33,243 nt of DNA from Spirogloea muscicola. Taxonomy: Eukaryota; Streptophyta; Zygnematophyceae; Spirogloeales; Spirogloeaceae. The DNA is taken from assembly GCA_009602725.1 (NCBI GenBank), contig WELB01000051.1, positions 651,442 through 684,684 on the forward strand, read 5' to 3'. Below are positions 1 through 9,597 of this stretch, piece by piece. The translations under genes were made by a program, and so were the position numbers. The notes beneath the pieces were generated by a model. That model searched no databases, had not been told where the DNA came from, and worked only from the letters and a program-made list of their open reading frames with translations. The stretch's first letter is position 1. Each line of letters begins with the position of its first letter.

Positions 1-1
1 C

Positions 2-530
2 CGCTCCAACCTGGGGCTCTCTGCCTCGCGGGCCGGCCACGCTGCCTCGAAGGCCGCTCGCTGCAAGGCGGCCAAGCACTCCGACCACCCACCTGCCGAC
101 GAGTTCGTCCCCTTGGCGGTGGACGTGCACGGGGCTCTTGGGTCCCAGTGGCTTGACCTATTGGCTAGGCTTGCGCGGCGGGCTGTGTCCCGCAGACGCG
201 GCGAGCCAGCCGACTTCAACGCCGCGGGCTCGTGGGCTCAGGTATATCGGATGCGCCTCTCTGTATCCCTGCAGCGGTCCATGGCACACGCTCTGCATCT
301 GCGAGCTGGCCGTGCTCTCGCTGCGGGCTCTGGCTTTCGTCAGGGTGATAGCTTCCCGGCCGCTAGTCTGTCGGATCTGGCTCTGTCCAGGGGACCCACT
401 TCCAGGACCCTAGCCTCTCTGATTTGCGGCTGCTTAGCAGGATTTACTGAGTAATTTGTAGCTGCTTTCTTTCTTTGTGTGCTTTGGTTTCTTAGCGCTT
501 CCTCTGGCTTCTTTGGAGGGGCTCACTTCC
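2..530 (+). mobile_element. LINE-like retrotransposon, decayed 3' end (copy 1)
   Basis: An open frame from base 2 reads through a conserved C-terminal core containing HGALGSQWLDLLARLARRAV and AQVYRMRLSVSLQRSMAHAL. The same core recurs at 6628-6990 and at the right edge of the window. A further segment in a shifted frame ends SDLRLLSRIY with stop at 448-450, and the following T-rich stretch to about 530 aligns with the 3' untranslated region of the 7060-7140 copy. Similar sequences form the tail behind the reverse transcriptase of algal and plant non-LTR elements; that assignment comes from family recall, because no RT domain is in the window. The copy is 5'-truncated by the window edge and frameshifted. 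Confidence 0.65.
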
Positions 531-594
531 TTGCTTCCTTTGGAAGCTTGGAGAATTAATGAGCACACACTCGCAGCAGTCATGGAGAGTATCT

Positions 595-755
595 CCGTGC
601 TTTTTGCGCTTTCCGGCCCCCCTCAGACCTTGTACATCCCTTTGGGCTGGCCTCTCACAGCCAATGCCTTACCCTAGAAGAGCTGTTTCCTTCATCAGGG
701 CTGCTTGTCGTCCTTGACCTTGATCTGAGGCTCCTCACTCGTACTTATTGAGTGA
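595..755 (+). mobile_element. LINE-like 3' end with hairpin module
   Basis: This stretch contains a type-B hairpin module at about 635-690 (GGGCTGGCCTCTCACAGCC core, then TAGAAGAG). It is followed by a frame reading DLDLRLLTRTY with stop at 749-751, the same terminal signature as in the other LINE-like copies. The leader TTTGCGCTTTCCGGCCCC recurs beside modules near 8720 (reverse) and, in diverged form, near 9350. It is a decayed fragment with no intact gene. Confidence 0.55.
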
Positions 756-838
756 TCCATCCTCCCCCTGTTTTACCATTGCATCCTCAGGCCCCTTTGT
801 AGCTGCTCACCGCTCTCAGGCCCCTCTGAACCTTTGTG

Positions 839-893
839 AATTCTTTTTGGGCTGGCTTTTCGCAGCCCTTGCCCCAATTGGGAGTGCCACTTC
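839..893 (+). repeat. hairpin module (GGGCTGG...CAGCCC)
   Basis: A TTCTTTTT leader is followed by GGGCTGGCTTTTCGCAGCCC and a short tail. It has the same layout as the other modules, with arms GGGCTG/CAGCCC around a short loop. It lies between two LINE-like fragments. Confidence 0.55.
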
Positions 894-1188
894 TTTCCCG
901 GGGCGCGGGGACCGCGGCTCCCCGACCCGGCATTCGGGCACGCTTTTCATCACAGCCCCCTCTGGTCACAGTTCGGTGCAGCAAAACAGGGGAAGAAAAG
1001 GTGAGAGGAGCTTCTCCCCACCGACCGTACCGATCGCGGCCGGATCCGGCCGTACGGCCCGGTCCGTACGACCGCAGACGTCGGCGGCTCGTGGCGCATC
1101 CGACGTGGCCAAACTGTCGTCCGAAGCCTCGGTGTCGGGGGCCCTGGCCACGCCCGCCCGCACGCCCGTCCGGAGGTCGGGGGTTCGA

Positions 1189-1216
1189 CCCCCCCCCCCC
1201 CCCCCCCCCCCCCCCC
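1189..1216 (+). repeat. 28-nt C homopolymer
   Basis: There is an uninterrupted run of 28 C on the plus strand (28 G on the minus). It joins a GC-rich segment (about 1018-1188) to a LINE-like fragment at about 1225. The true length is uncertain because such runs are hard to sequence. The minus strand could form a G-quadruplex. Confidence 0.9.
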
Positions 1217-1224
1217 GGCACTGT

Positions 1225-1345
1225 TGCGGCTTTTGCGCTTTTTCCGGTTTCCGCATGCGCCTGTCCGTGTCCCTCCAGCGGGGCCCACGGCCCTCGCCTT
1301 GCACCTGCGTGCTGGCCCGTGCTGTAGCTGCAGCCTCTGGCTCTC
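1225..1345 (+). mobile_element. LINE-like core fragment
   Basis: Reading frames give FRMRLSVSLQR followed, after a frameshift, by LHLRAG-like residues. This matches the YRMRLSVSLQRSMAHALHLRAG core of the copies at 2-530 and 6601-7211. It is a short frameshifted remnant directly after the poly-C tract. Confidence 0.5.
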
Positions 1346-1971
1346 GTCAAGACCCGCGTATCTCAGCTCCATGGCCACCAGCACTTGCATGTCTTGCGAC
1401 TCCAAAGAGCTAACATTATCGGCGCTGGTGTTGCCGCTCCCTGCCCATTGTTCGGCTGTGGCTATCGAGGTCTGTGATCCAACATAGCGGTCGTCTACGT
1501 CACCTCTGTGAAGTCCTCAGCAGCGAGCGAACAGCATGGTGCCGTCCTTTTCTGCTGACTGTCTACGCCAGGCATTGACAACCTCCCTGGCCTGTTGTAC
1601 TTGTTAGTGCTTGCTGACTGTCTCTGAAAGGTCAGCCAACCGTGAATGTCCTCTTCAAAAATTGGCTAGTTGGTAACCCATAAGAGCTCCTAGGCTTCAA
1701 AAGAAGCAGATTCGTCTACGGCAGTGCCCATCAGCTACATCTCGACCAATTCAAAATCAACTATCAGTTGGCTGTACTACAAGGTCATGGAATTTGCCAG
1801 TCTCTGTGGCTTACAGTGATGATATGGTTTGCTGCTTCTATGCCCGTGACAATAGCATAGATGACTCCCAAAGAATAGTGGATGAAACTCTATAGTCCAT
1901 TGACAGAGGTGTGGGCCAGCAACTGTCCCTGTTGCTGGCCTACACGATAAACCCATACCGGTCAAAATTGG
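1346..1971. other. intergenic stretch, no recognised gene
   Basis: I see no family-like frame on either strand. On the minus strand a TGTAA motif, the usual green-algal polyadenylation signal, lies at 1815-1811. That is about 325 bp downstream of the first DHQ-SDH stop and 165 bp downstream of the second exon copy's stop, so the right part of this stretch may be the gene's 3' untranslated region. Confidence 0.4.
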
Positions 1972-2287
1972 AAATACGATTCACCCCTTCATGCTCTTCA
2001 AAACTACGTCTCGCATGAGCTGCCGAGGAGCTGCCAGTCAAGCGCCACAGTGCAGTGTAAGAACCATCATGATGCAACACACGGATTTGAGATCAACAAG
2101 AGTGGCTGTCACCTACGATGGAGGTGCAAAAATACGATTCACCCCTTCATGCTCTTCAAAACTACGTCTCGCATGAGCTGCCGAGGAGCTGCCAGTCAAG
2201 CGCCACAGTGCAGTGTAAGAACCATCATGATGCAACACACGGATTTGAGATCAACAAGAGTGGCTGTCACCTACGATGGAGGTGCAA
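1972..2287. repeat. perfect 158-bp tandem duplication carrying the DHQ-SDH terminal exon
   Basis: Bases 1972-2129 and 2130-2287 are identical by eye with an offset of exactly 158. On the minus strand each unit contains a splice acceptor (CTTGACTGGCAG) followed by the same 50-nt terminal coding exon, ending in TGA at 2141-2139 in one copy and 1983-1981 in the other. The lack of any difference points to a recent duplication or an assembly artefact. Splicing to either copy gives the same protein. Confidence 0.9.
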
Positions 2288-5200
2288 AAAGGAACAAGGC
2301 TGACAGCCAACACCAGGCCAAGACAAGCATAATCTGCTATTGAGCGAACCAGCTGGAATTTATGTGACATTGACGGTGCTGTCTAGTGAAAGAGCAATGA
2401 TGCTGTGGTTAGATGTATGCACCAGGTCTACCAGTGAAGAGCTCAAACTGCTCCGCAGCCTGGCCGACAAACATCTCAAGCCCGCTGACGGGATGGCAAC
2501 CCATCTGCTTGGCGTCACGCAGCAGCATGGTCTCCATGGGTGTGTATACAGCATCAAACACAACCCGGTAGCCCCTCAGCCCCTCCTGCATATGATCAGG
2601 TGCTCAAACTCTCCTGATAAATCTGTCAAGGGTCTGCAGAAACTATGATCTTCTTGCAAGGCAGTTGGTTGTAGTATGTGATACACGTAAACAACTCATG
2701 CCAAGATATCTGTCACAATGCCTCTGCAAAACGGAAGACCTTGTGTCAAGAGAAAGCTTGTAAGTGCACAGAGAAGCTTGGTGAGGATAAGAGCTCACAG
2801 CAGCAACTGGGGACTCGTCCACATTGGGGTGCATGCCTATGGAGGTGGTATTTGCAAGCACAGGCATGAGTGATTCTCCAGCCGCCAGCTCGGCTATACC
2901 AGGCTCCGAGAGTCCAACGAGGTTCACGACACTGGCGCCGGCCTCCATGGCCAGCTCCTCAGCTTTGAGCCTGCTGCGGTTTGCTATGAGCACCCGGGCA
3001 CCCCGCTGCCTGGCTCCAAAGACAAGGGCCTTGCCTGCTCCGCCTGCGCCAACCACAACTACGAGCCTGTCTCGCAGCGGCGAGTGCTTCTCTCCTCTAT
3101 TCGTTGAGGATGTGATTCCTGCTACAGGGCACGACACATCCGAAAAGGTCAGAGTTGGACAGGGACTAGCGAGGTGGTTCTTTGCATGCTAAGTAGCTCT
3201 TGCTTGATTTCGACAGATGGAGCTCGGAGTTACTACGACAAAGAATCACAAGATGAATACAATTGCCAACACTTGAGTCCATATCAGGAAGGGCTTGTAG
3301 GTAAGCTCTGGAAAGGCAAAGAAAGACTATAGTGTGAGATCTAGAAAGTGATCTGTTCTTGCAAAGCATGCTTTGCTGACTCATGTAAAGTAAGTTCCGA
3401 AGGCAGCTTATGTGACCTGCGGTTAACCCCTCAGCGGCTCGGAGGCCATCCTCGATTGCGCAGATGGCTGCTTCCCAGTCCGTGTTGTAGCCAACAAGCT
3501 TGCCGTCTTCAGGCCTTCGCACGATCGTGTTCACTGCTCCAATGGCCTGTAGCCCCAACCGCAAGTGATTCAGAGTAACATCTATTTGGATGTCCAGCAA
3601 GCAAGACTGAGCAGCACTCAATGGCAGTCTCCTACAGGCGATAGGGAACAAGATGTGTACATATGCATGCAAAATGCCACACGGTGCTGATAGTGATATT
3701 GCCGTATACTAGTATTACTGAAGGACCACTATCTGTTTAGATCCGTGTGTGAGCTCAGGAACATGCTAGCACTGACAAGATTGGAAGGGTACCTTGGCGA
3801 CTGGGTCAACCTCATCGCAGGCCTGGAGAGCTGCCAGCTTGTGAGGTATTGTCACGCTGCCGCAAGAGGAACCCCATGGTCAAGGTCAGCCCAGCTCTCA
3901 GTGCTGGAGCATTGCCAAGACAAGAACATACCTCAGTAACAGGCCTGTGAGACATGGCAACAGCGTGATGAAGACAAATCTGGACACCTGAAGAAGTGAA
4001 GCATAACATAGCAATGCTGTAAGCTAGATGGGTCTGTGCAGGTAGTGCGCAGTTTTAAGGACAGCTGCTCTTCTACGTGCCACGTCAAGAGAAACCTGGT
4101 GGGCTTGTCTTGTCTGTGTACTCTGACCTGAATCCTGTAAAGTCAGGCGAGTTGAACGTCTTCAAGAAGGAAGTGACGCTGTCCACCAGGAAAGGCACGT
4201 AGACCCCATCATAGCCTGCGCTGGCCATGGCAGCATTGTGGAGCACGGGCCCCTTGCTGTGGCTGACAGGGTTGCCAATCAACCCCAAGACTTTAGTGTC
4301 CCTGCCGACCCGGCTCAAGCGGTACACTGAGGAAAGCTCTGACACCGTCGACTGCCCTGGGGCCGACTCCTTTCCGGCGTCCAAAGCCGCAAAGGTGAGG
4401 AACGCTCCAAACTTTGGGGCGAGGAAGCGGCTAATCTGGCCTCTTGGCCCCATGACAAGGGCAATCATGGGCACCTGAATTCCAGACGTGGTGGATACCA
4501 CGTGAACAAGTGGACATTATGTCACTTCTTAATAGAGGTATGAAGGGTCCAGGTGGAATTTGAGGATCTGATAACGTGTTGGAGATAAGCCTAGGAGGAG
4601 TGACTGGCCTGCATCATGTTGTCCAGCTTGACCCAATAGAGATGGTGACAGAATATGTTTTGTGCTCAAGCTTGAACTTCTGACTCAGCTATTCGAGGAA
4701 GACTCCAAGCTTCAGGCTTAGCTTCAGGCTTAAGAACCCACGTAAACCACAGATCTGGGCTGCAGGGCTTGAGTGACGTGCCGGCTGCATGAGCACACAC
4801 TGGTAGAAGATTACCTGCGTGCGGCCCAGGAGCGAGAAGATGCGGGCATTGTCAGTGATGTCCACAGCCGTGGTCGCGAGCTTGACAATGTTTGCCCCAG
4901 TGGCCTGGATGTCAGCCACGAGGCGTGCGAGGCCCTCGTCGTCAGGGGTCGCCTCATAGTTATGCGAGGAGACGATGATCCGCGTGGCAGGCGACGTGGC
5001 CGGCCGCGCGGCCATCATGTCCCTTGCACGCTGCACGAAGCTGCTCGCCACCTGCAGTCAACTATGCCGTACCTCATAAGAATATTGGACTGTCACTAAC
5101 TCACCAACCAAGATGATGGTGCAGGAATTACATCTCGAGTGCAAGTTTGCAAGTTCATGGGAACAAGGGTTGGAATCCGGGTCTAAGGAACTTTGCCGGT

Positions 5201-6062
5201 CTCCATGTGTCAAACAGCAAGCTTCAAGCAGGCGGTGGCCTTTAGTCCACCCCTGTGCACGTCTCAGGCTATCTGATGAGCTTTGCCTGTGGCCAATGGC
5301 GGCGGGCCCTGTCACTTGCAGCTGAAGTGGAACCATTAACAACTCAGACCCTCCACCTCAACTGAGAAAATCTTAAGCTGGCAGTGGAGTCAGGGGCTGT
5401 GATGGGCCAGGAGGAGCACACGTGCCTGGAGCTCCACGTCCACGAAGTCGGCGCCGAGGTCGACAGCCTGCAGCAGTGCTTCCAGCCGAGCCTCCTCGGG
5501 CCCCGAGTACTGGCCGCCCTCCCACGTCGGCCTGCTCCAGGCTGGCAATCTCAGCTCCGTCAGCCATTGATCGGGAGCTGCATTTATACGTAACCAGACT
5601 CCGTGAACTGAACCCAAAACCCTATCCAATCTTAGCACGCCTCGCACCTAAACACTTAAACCTGAAGACTTGCATACCCACACCATTGCCGAGTCGCTGA
5701 ATAACCTCAGACTCTGTGACCTGAACCCAGAGATCCACCAACCATACATCAAAATAATTCCTCAAACCCTGAAACCCTGATGCCTTTAACCTCAAAAAGC
5801 CTGAACCCTTGAACCCATGAGACTTGCATTCTTGCGGCAGAAATTCAGGGGCTACCGCGCACCTGTACGTCACGATGACGGGCAGGCAGCGGGCGTCGAG
5901 CAGGGCCTTGAGCTGCGTGGGCGCGTGGAAGTCCACTATGTGATCCAGCCGCAGCTCCGCCACGCCCGCGCCAGCGCTGGCCGCCGCCTCCATGCCGGCG
6001 GCCATTGCCTCGACGCTCGCCGCCGTCAGCGCGGCGCAGACGTAGCACCCGTTGCTCGCCAT
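2139..6062 (-). CDS. DHQ-SDH: bifunctional 3-dehydroquinate dehydratase / shikimate dehydrogenase
   Basis: This enzyme catalyses steps three and four of the shikimate pathway: 3-dehydroquinate to 3-dehydroshikimate, then NADPH-dependent reduction to shikimate. I joined nine phase-consistent exons: 6062-5863, 5531-5426, 5051-4815, 4474-4128, 3856-3793, 3546-3417, 3118-2799, 2585-2423 and 2188-2139, giving 538 aa. The type I dehydratase half shows ELRLD, SSHNY (His132) and the Schiff-base lysine in NIVKLATTAVD (Lys159). The dehydrogenase half shows NPVSHSK (249-255), VTIPHK (catalytic Lys303), GYNTDW (Asp341), the NADP loop GAGGAG (385-390), ANRSR, and the C-terminal FTGRPAP...LMRDVVL. The start ATG is in a good context (GCGCCATGGCG), but the protein opens directly in the dehydratase domain with no obvious plastid transit peptide. 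The frame stays open upstream, so a 5' exon may be missing. Intron 2 has a GC donor. A TATA-like TTTAAATA lies about 150 bp upstream (6220-6213). Confidence 0.93.
5052..5425 (-). other. GC-AG intron (DHQ-SDH intron 2)
   Basis: The only boundary that keeps the frame from DFVDVELQ to VASSFVQRARD is CAG|GCACGT at the donor and CTGCAG|GTGGCG at the acceptor, both phase 0. The family sequence runs straight across this point (DYIDVEL then VA). No GT nearby preserves the frame. Confidence 0.8.
5590..5825. repeat. degenerate telomere-like repeats inside DHQ-SDH intron 1
   Basis: This part of the intron is rich in variants of CCTAAACC and CCTGAACCC (for example CTGAACCCAAAACCCTA, AAACCCTGAAACCCTGA). 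Part of it looks internally duplicated: GACTCCGTGAACTGAACCC and GACTCTGTGACCTGAACCC lie about 110 bp apart. Closely similar words occur in the PTM-like gene intron at 15599-15655. Confidence 0.5.
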
Positions 6063-6460
6063 GGCGCGGGGCGACGGCCGGAGCCCACTGCCGCTGGCCG
6101 TCTTGCCGTCAGCTTGATGCACGCTGAGTCTGCCTCGATCGTCAGCGGCAGCGCTGGGGGCACTGCCGCTGCTGGTCTGGTGTGGGGAAAAAAAAATCGA
6201 AGCGGCTGCTGATATTTAAAAAATCGGCTGTGAAGTGCCAGCCAGATGCATACAGGTGTTCATGACGGAGCCAAAAAGGAGAGCTGCAGAGCGAAGCTCT
6301 CTTAAGTCTTTCCAAAAAACATAGAGAGAGAGAGAAGGCGCGCGGTGCGCATGAAATTGAAAGGGAGGCCACTTCTAGATGTCCTGTTGACTGGGTAGTG
6401 AGCTGGCTAAGGGGGACACTAATATCCCCGTATGAGCACATGCATATCACGTACTCTGTT

Positions 6461-6515
6461 CATTCTTTTTCGGGCTGGTTGTTCCAGCCCCTATTCTCAA
6501 TGGGCGAGCACTTTC
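6461..6515 (+). repeat. hairpin module, type A
   Basis: CATTCTTTTTC is followed by GGGCTGGTTGTTCCAGCCC and then TATTCTCAATGGGCGAGC. It is almost identical to the modules at 7157 and 7266. A second module in the opposite orientation follows at 6549-6590, so the pair is inverted. Confidence 0.75.
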
Positions 6516-6548
6516 CATATCACAGAAGCCCGGCCAGATTGACTGGTG

Positions 6549-6590
6549 GCTGGGAAAGGCCAGCCCAAGGCCAGCCCAAAGGAATGGACA
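6549..6590 (-). repeat. hairpin module, partial, reverse orientation
   Basis: On the plus strand GGCTGGGAAAGGCCAGCCC is followed by a second GGCCAGCCC and then AAAGGAATGGAC. This is the reverse complement of the GTCCATTC-leader plus GGGCTGG core. It lies directly before the LINE-like fragment at 6601. Confidence 0.6.
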
Positions 6591-6600
6591 AGGTCTGAGG

Positions 6601-7211
6601 GAGCCTGAGTCACGTCTTCTCCTGGACGTGGTGACCACCGACGCCTTCGACTGCTCCCACCCAGTCCAGTGTGCCACCCAGGCTGGGTATGCGGTCGAAG
6701 GCGCCGCTCGCGCAAAGGTGACCAAGTACGCCGACCATCCGCCAGCCAACGCGTTCTTCCCTCTGGCTATCGACACCCATGGGGCGTTGGGTGCTCGGTG
6801 GCTCGAACTGCTCCACCAACTTGCTCGTCACGCCGTTGCCCGCCGCTTCCATGGGGAGCCGGTGGACTTCCCCGCCGCCGGGTCGTTGGCCCAGGTGTAT
6901 CGCATGCGCCTGGCCGTCTCGCTGCAGAGGTCCATGGCCCGTGCGCTGCACCTGCGTGCTGGCCGAGCCCTTGCTGCTGCCTTGGCTCTGGCCAGGGGAC
7001 ATACTTCCAGGAGCATAGCCTCTCCGACCTGCGCCTGCTTAGCAGGGGTTACTGAGTGGTTAGTAGCTGCTTTGTTTTTTCTTGTGTGCTTGTCATTTCT
7101 GCTGCTTCGCCTTAGGGCTTCGCCTGGCTCCCCCCCCCCTCTTCTTGTACTCTGTTCATTCTTTTTTGGGCTGGCTGTTCCAGCCCATATTCTCAATGGG
7201 CGAGCCCTTCT
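6601..7211 (+). mobile_element. LINE-like retrotransposon, 3' end (copy 2, best preserved)
   Basis: The open frame reads SRLLLDVVTTDAFDCSHP, AARAKVTKYADHPPANAFFP, HGALGARWLELLHQLARHAV and AQVYRMRLAVSLQRSMARAL, collinear with copy 1. A shifted frame ends SLSDLRLLSRGY with stop at 7053-7055. The 3' flank has a run of 10 C (7130-7139) and then a type-A hairpin module (7157-7211). No reverse transcriptase is left; this is a 5'-truncated remnant. The pattern D-V-V-x-x-D followed by a charged ARAKxxKYxD block is typical of the tail of algal non-LTR ORFs, by family recall. Confidence 0.65.
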
Positions 7212-7265
7212 TCTGAGTGCGAACGACTAGGACTAAGACATGCATATCTGACGAGCTATACTGTT

Positions 7266-7320
7266 CATTCTTTTTCGGGCTGGTTGTTCCAGCCCCTATT
7301 CTCAATGGGCGAGCACTTTC
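7266..7320 (+). repeat. hairpin module, type A
   Basis: CATTCTTTTTC, then GGGCTGGTTGTTCCAGCCC, then TATTCTCAATGGGCGAGC. It matches the 6461 module essentially base for base and lies about 55 bp after the 7157-7211 module, forming a loose tandem pair. Confidence 0.75.
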
Positions 7321-7532
7321 TTCTATACTGAGGAGCTAAACCACCACCGCGGAAGCCACTAGCCTGGGCTAATGCACGCCCAGCACGAAAGAAAGAGAGA
7401 AGGCACGCGGGGCGCATGAAGTGAAATGGAGGCCAATTCAAGCCGATACATTGTACAGGCAGAGTCTAGGGCAAGGCAAACTAAACAGGGCTACATAATA
7501 CCGAAAACGAAACCAAGGTGCCTAAGGTGACA

Positions 7533-8760
7533 TTAGTACCTACGGGTGAGCACAAACAAATCCGACAAGCTAACTTGGGGAGCTGGAGCGCCGCCACGAA
7601 AGCCGGAGGAAGAAGAAGAGCTCGCCCATATAGAAGAAGGCCAAAGCAAGTACACGATCTGTAGGTTCTCTTTGGCCTCCCTCTCAGTCCATGCACACCG
7701 CGCGCCTTCTCTCTCTCAATCTTGGCGCTGGTCAACATCACAACGCTACATTTCTGCCGTTGCCCCAACCTGACGCACTGCGTTGGCTCTGGTATTTGGT
7801 GAAAAATAGCTTTTCCACTTCCAATTGGGCGTGAACCGGTTGATGTAGGGCCTGAGTGGCCATTTACGAAGGCAAATAACAAGGCCTTTGCCACACTCCT
7901 TCCCCCTTCTGCCACCAACTGAAGAGGAAGCTTAAGCTTTCTGGTGCAAAACATGAGCCTGAGCTCGCAGCAAAGAGACTGACAGACGACGGCGCAAAGT
8001 TGCCAAATGTGCTGCGGCATGCCCATCTCGGCTAGAAGCACATGCTCACGTTGCGCATATCCGAAACTGGCAATGTGTTCAATAAGGGTGTGAGAGCGAG
8101 GACCCATGCAGCCAAAGGTGTTTCTTGCGGCTGCTATGGGGTGATCACTGCGGGGTAGTCAGAGTAGTGCTCCAGCCTTCCTTCTTCTTTCCTCTTCTCT
8201 GCATTCCTCACTGCGTGGCCGGCAATGTAAGTTGATGCTGAACTCTTGTTAGCCTCCCGCACAACCACATCACCGAAGGCTTGTGAACCTCCGCCACGTT
8301 GTACACCCACAATGTCTGAGTGGGATGGTGATGGCGTCCCTCAGCGCCCGTAGCGATGGCCATGATGTTGTTCACCTCCACAATGCGATAGTTGGCATCA
8401 CACATCACCTCCGCCTGGGCAACCATAGTAGATTGTGAACGCCCACCACTTCATAACCACTTCAGTGGGATGACGCAGCGTATGCATAGCGTGATCTCCG
8501 CTCTCTGCACAAACAGCCGCACTCATAGTGACAGTCTCCGATCAGGCAGGTGGGGGGCAGGCCAAGGGACAGGTGGAGGAGCGTGCGAAAGGCCTCGGGG
8601 CTGAACTTGAAGGCGTTGATGCCCATGGCTACACAAAACAGCTCTTCCAATGTAAGGCAATGGCTATAAGAGGCCAGCCCAGAAGAAGAATGGCTTTCAA
8701 ACGAATGTACAAGGTCTGGAAGGGCCGGAAGGCGCAAAAAGCACGTGAACAATCCGTGAA
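7533..8760 (-). mobile_element. second LINE-like subfamily, decayed 3' region, minus strand
   Basis: In the direction of reading, the frames show FSPEAFRTLLHLSLGLPP, then CHYECGCLC and HAMHTLRHP (resembling the Cys/His cluster behind non-LTR reverse transcriptases), then after frameshifts VGVQRGGGSQAFGDVVVREA, KSSASTYIAGHAV, EHYSDYP and MGPRSHTLIEHIASFGYAQR. It ends LSDLFVLTRRY with stop at 7535-7533. The same blocks appear in order on the plus strand at 9740-10214. Several internal stops and indels mark it as dead. The 208-codon open frame at 7481-8107 crosses these frameshifts and is not a gene. Confidence 0.6.
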
Positions 8761-9030
8761 AGGCTTAAGTTCCTTACAAGGGGCCGAGGCTGTGAAAAGC
8801 CAGCCCGCTGAAGGAACAGCTTCTCATGTAAGGCAATGGCCGGAAGGAACTAGCCCGGAAGAAAGACTTTTCCAGAAGAGGGCGATGGCTGTCATTGGCC
8901 AGCCCAGGAAAAGAATGAGAAAGAAGATTTCGAAGGGGCTTACGTCCAGAAGGGATAAAAGAGGAACGAGCCCGTCCCGGATAACACAAGGTCCGAATGG
9001 CCGGAATGCTCTGAATTCTATGGACAAGGC
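8641..9030 (-). repeat. array of type-B hairpin modules, minus orientation
   Basis: At least three modules lie in series: about 8641-8700 (GGCCAGCCCAG with GGCTATAAGA), 8777-8830 (AAAGCCAGCCC) and 8866-8920 (GGCTGTCATTGGCCAGCCC). On the minus strand they carry the CATTCTTTTC leader and CTGGAAAAG tail. They lie between the LINE-like Cys/His block and whatever preceded it, so they appear to have expanded inside the element. Confidence 0.6.
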
Positions 9031-9425
9031 GAGTGGTGAGTCAGGCATTGGCCATCACAAGGTGGTGTTGCACAGCCCCCTATCGATCTGCTGGCCCACG
9101 CCCAACTTCCATTGCTGCCATTCACTTCTTACAACTGTCGAGCATTATCAGTGTGCATTGTCCAACTGATGGCCTCCAGGTAGTCCAGATTTTGCCTCGC
9201 TGCACTACAATCTGTATTACAATTTTGACATTGGTGTTTGATTGTCAGGGTGACGTTTATCCGCCTGCAAGTTACTCTGACTTGCACTTACTGACTCGCA
9301 GTACCCGAGAGCCCCCCTTGCTGCCGCCTTAGCAATTAGTATCTTGCTTTTCACGCTATCCGGCCCCTCCAGACCTTGTCCATTCCAGTGGGCTGGCCTC
9401 TCACAGCCACCAGTCAATTTGGAAG
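9031..9425 (+). mobile_element. LINE-like 3' end remnant with hairpin module
   Basis: A frame near 9259-9310 reads SYSDLHLLTRSTR, a degenerate form of the SDLxLLTRGY terminal signature. It is followed by CCGGCCCCTCCAGACCTTGT and a type-B module at about 9381-9425 (GGGCTGGCCTCTCACAGCC). This order differs from the 595-755 fragment, where the module precedes the signature. The upstream part is too decayed to assign. Confidence 0.45.
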
Positions 9426-9597
9426 CGCTAATCTTTCCGTGTTCTAAGAAAAGTAATGCAGCTGTGCGATACTCCTTCAGCATGAAAGGCTAACCAATTG
9501 GAGACGTACTGTCCCTGGGCACACGCTTCTGTTTCTGGCTCCCTGACGGAAGCACTTATAAAGTGGGTCACGTGGACTTGCTCCGGAGCGAATTTAA

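Noticed and set aside
1176-1196. tRNA-like T-arm (GGGGGTTCGACCCCC) just before the C run
   Set aside because: No matching D-arm, anticodon arm or acceptor stem can be drawn in the preceding 60 bases. The pairing arises from the G and C runs, so I do not call a tRNA.
787-1405. Overlapping Gly- or Pro-rich open frames on both strands around 787-1413
   Set aside because: All depend on the C28/G28 tract and GC-rich sequence, are open in several frames at once, and end in a LINE fragment.
2340-2400. An alternative acceptor at CTAGACAG near 2384 giving APSMSHKF
   Set aside because: It would leave an intron of only about 40 bp and a tail with no family similarity; the 2188 exon fits far better.
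2409-2591. Reading the DHQ-SDH last exon straight through to a stop at 2411-2409 (ending FTGRPGAYI)
   Set aside because: The family C-terminus continues with PAP and then an LMR-containing helix. Splicing at CCTG|GTGCAT to 2188 restores AP and LMRDVVLKSM in frame, so the read-through end is not the real one, though it could occur in unspliced RNA.
7481-8107. 208-codon open frame on the minus strand as a gene
   Set aside because: Its parts match LINE-like blocks in more than one frame, with 1-2 nt indels against the 9598-10214 copy, so it is a decayed element read in a fortuitous frame.
8208-8426. Possible PIF/Harbinger-type transposase scrap (AQAEVMCDANYRIVEV)
   Set aside because: The resemblance is short, and the sequence lies collinearly inside the LINE-like remnant between its Cys/His block and VGVQRGGG block.
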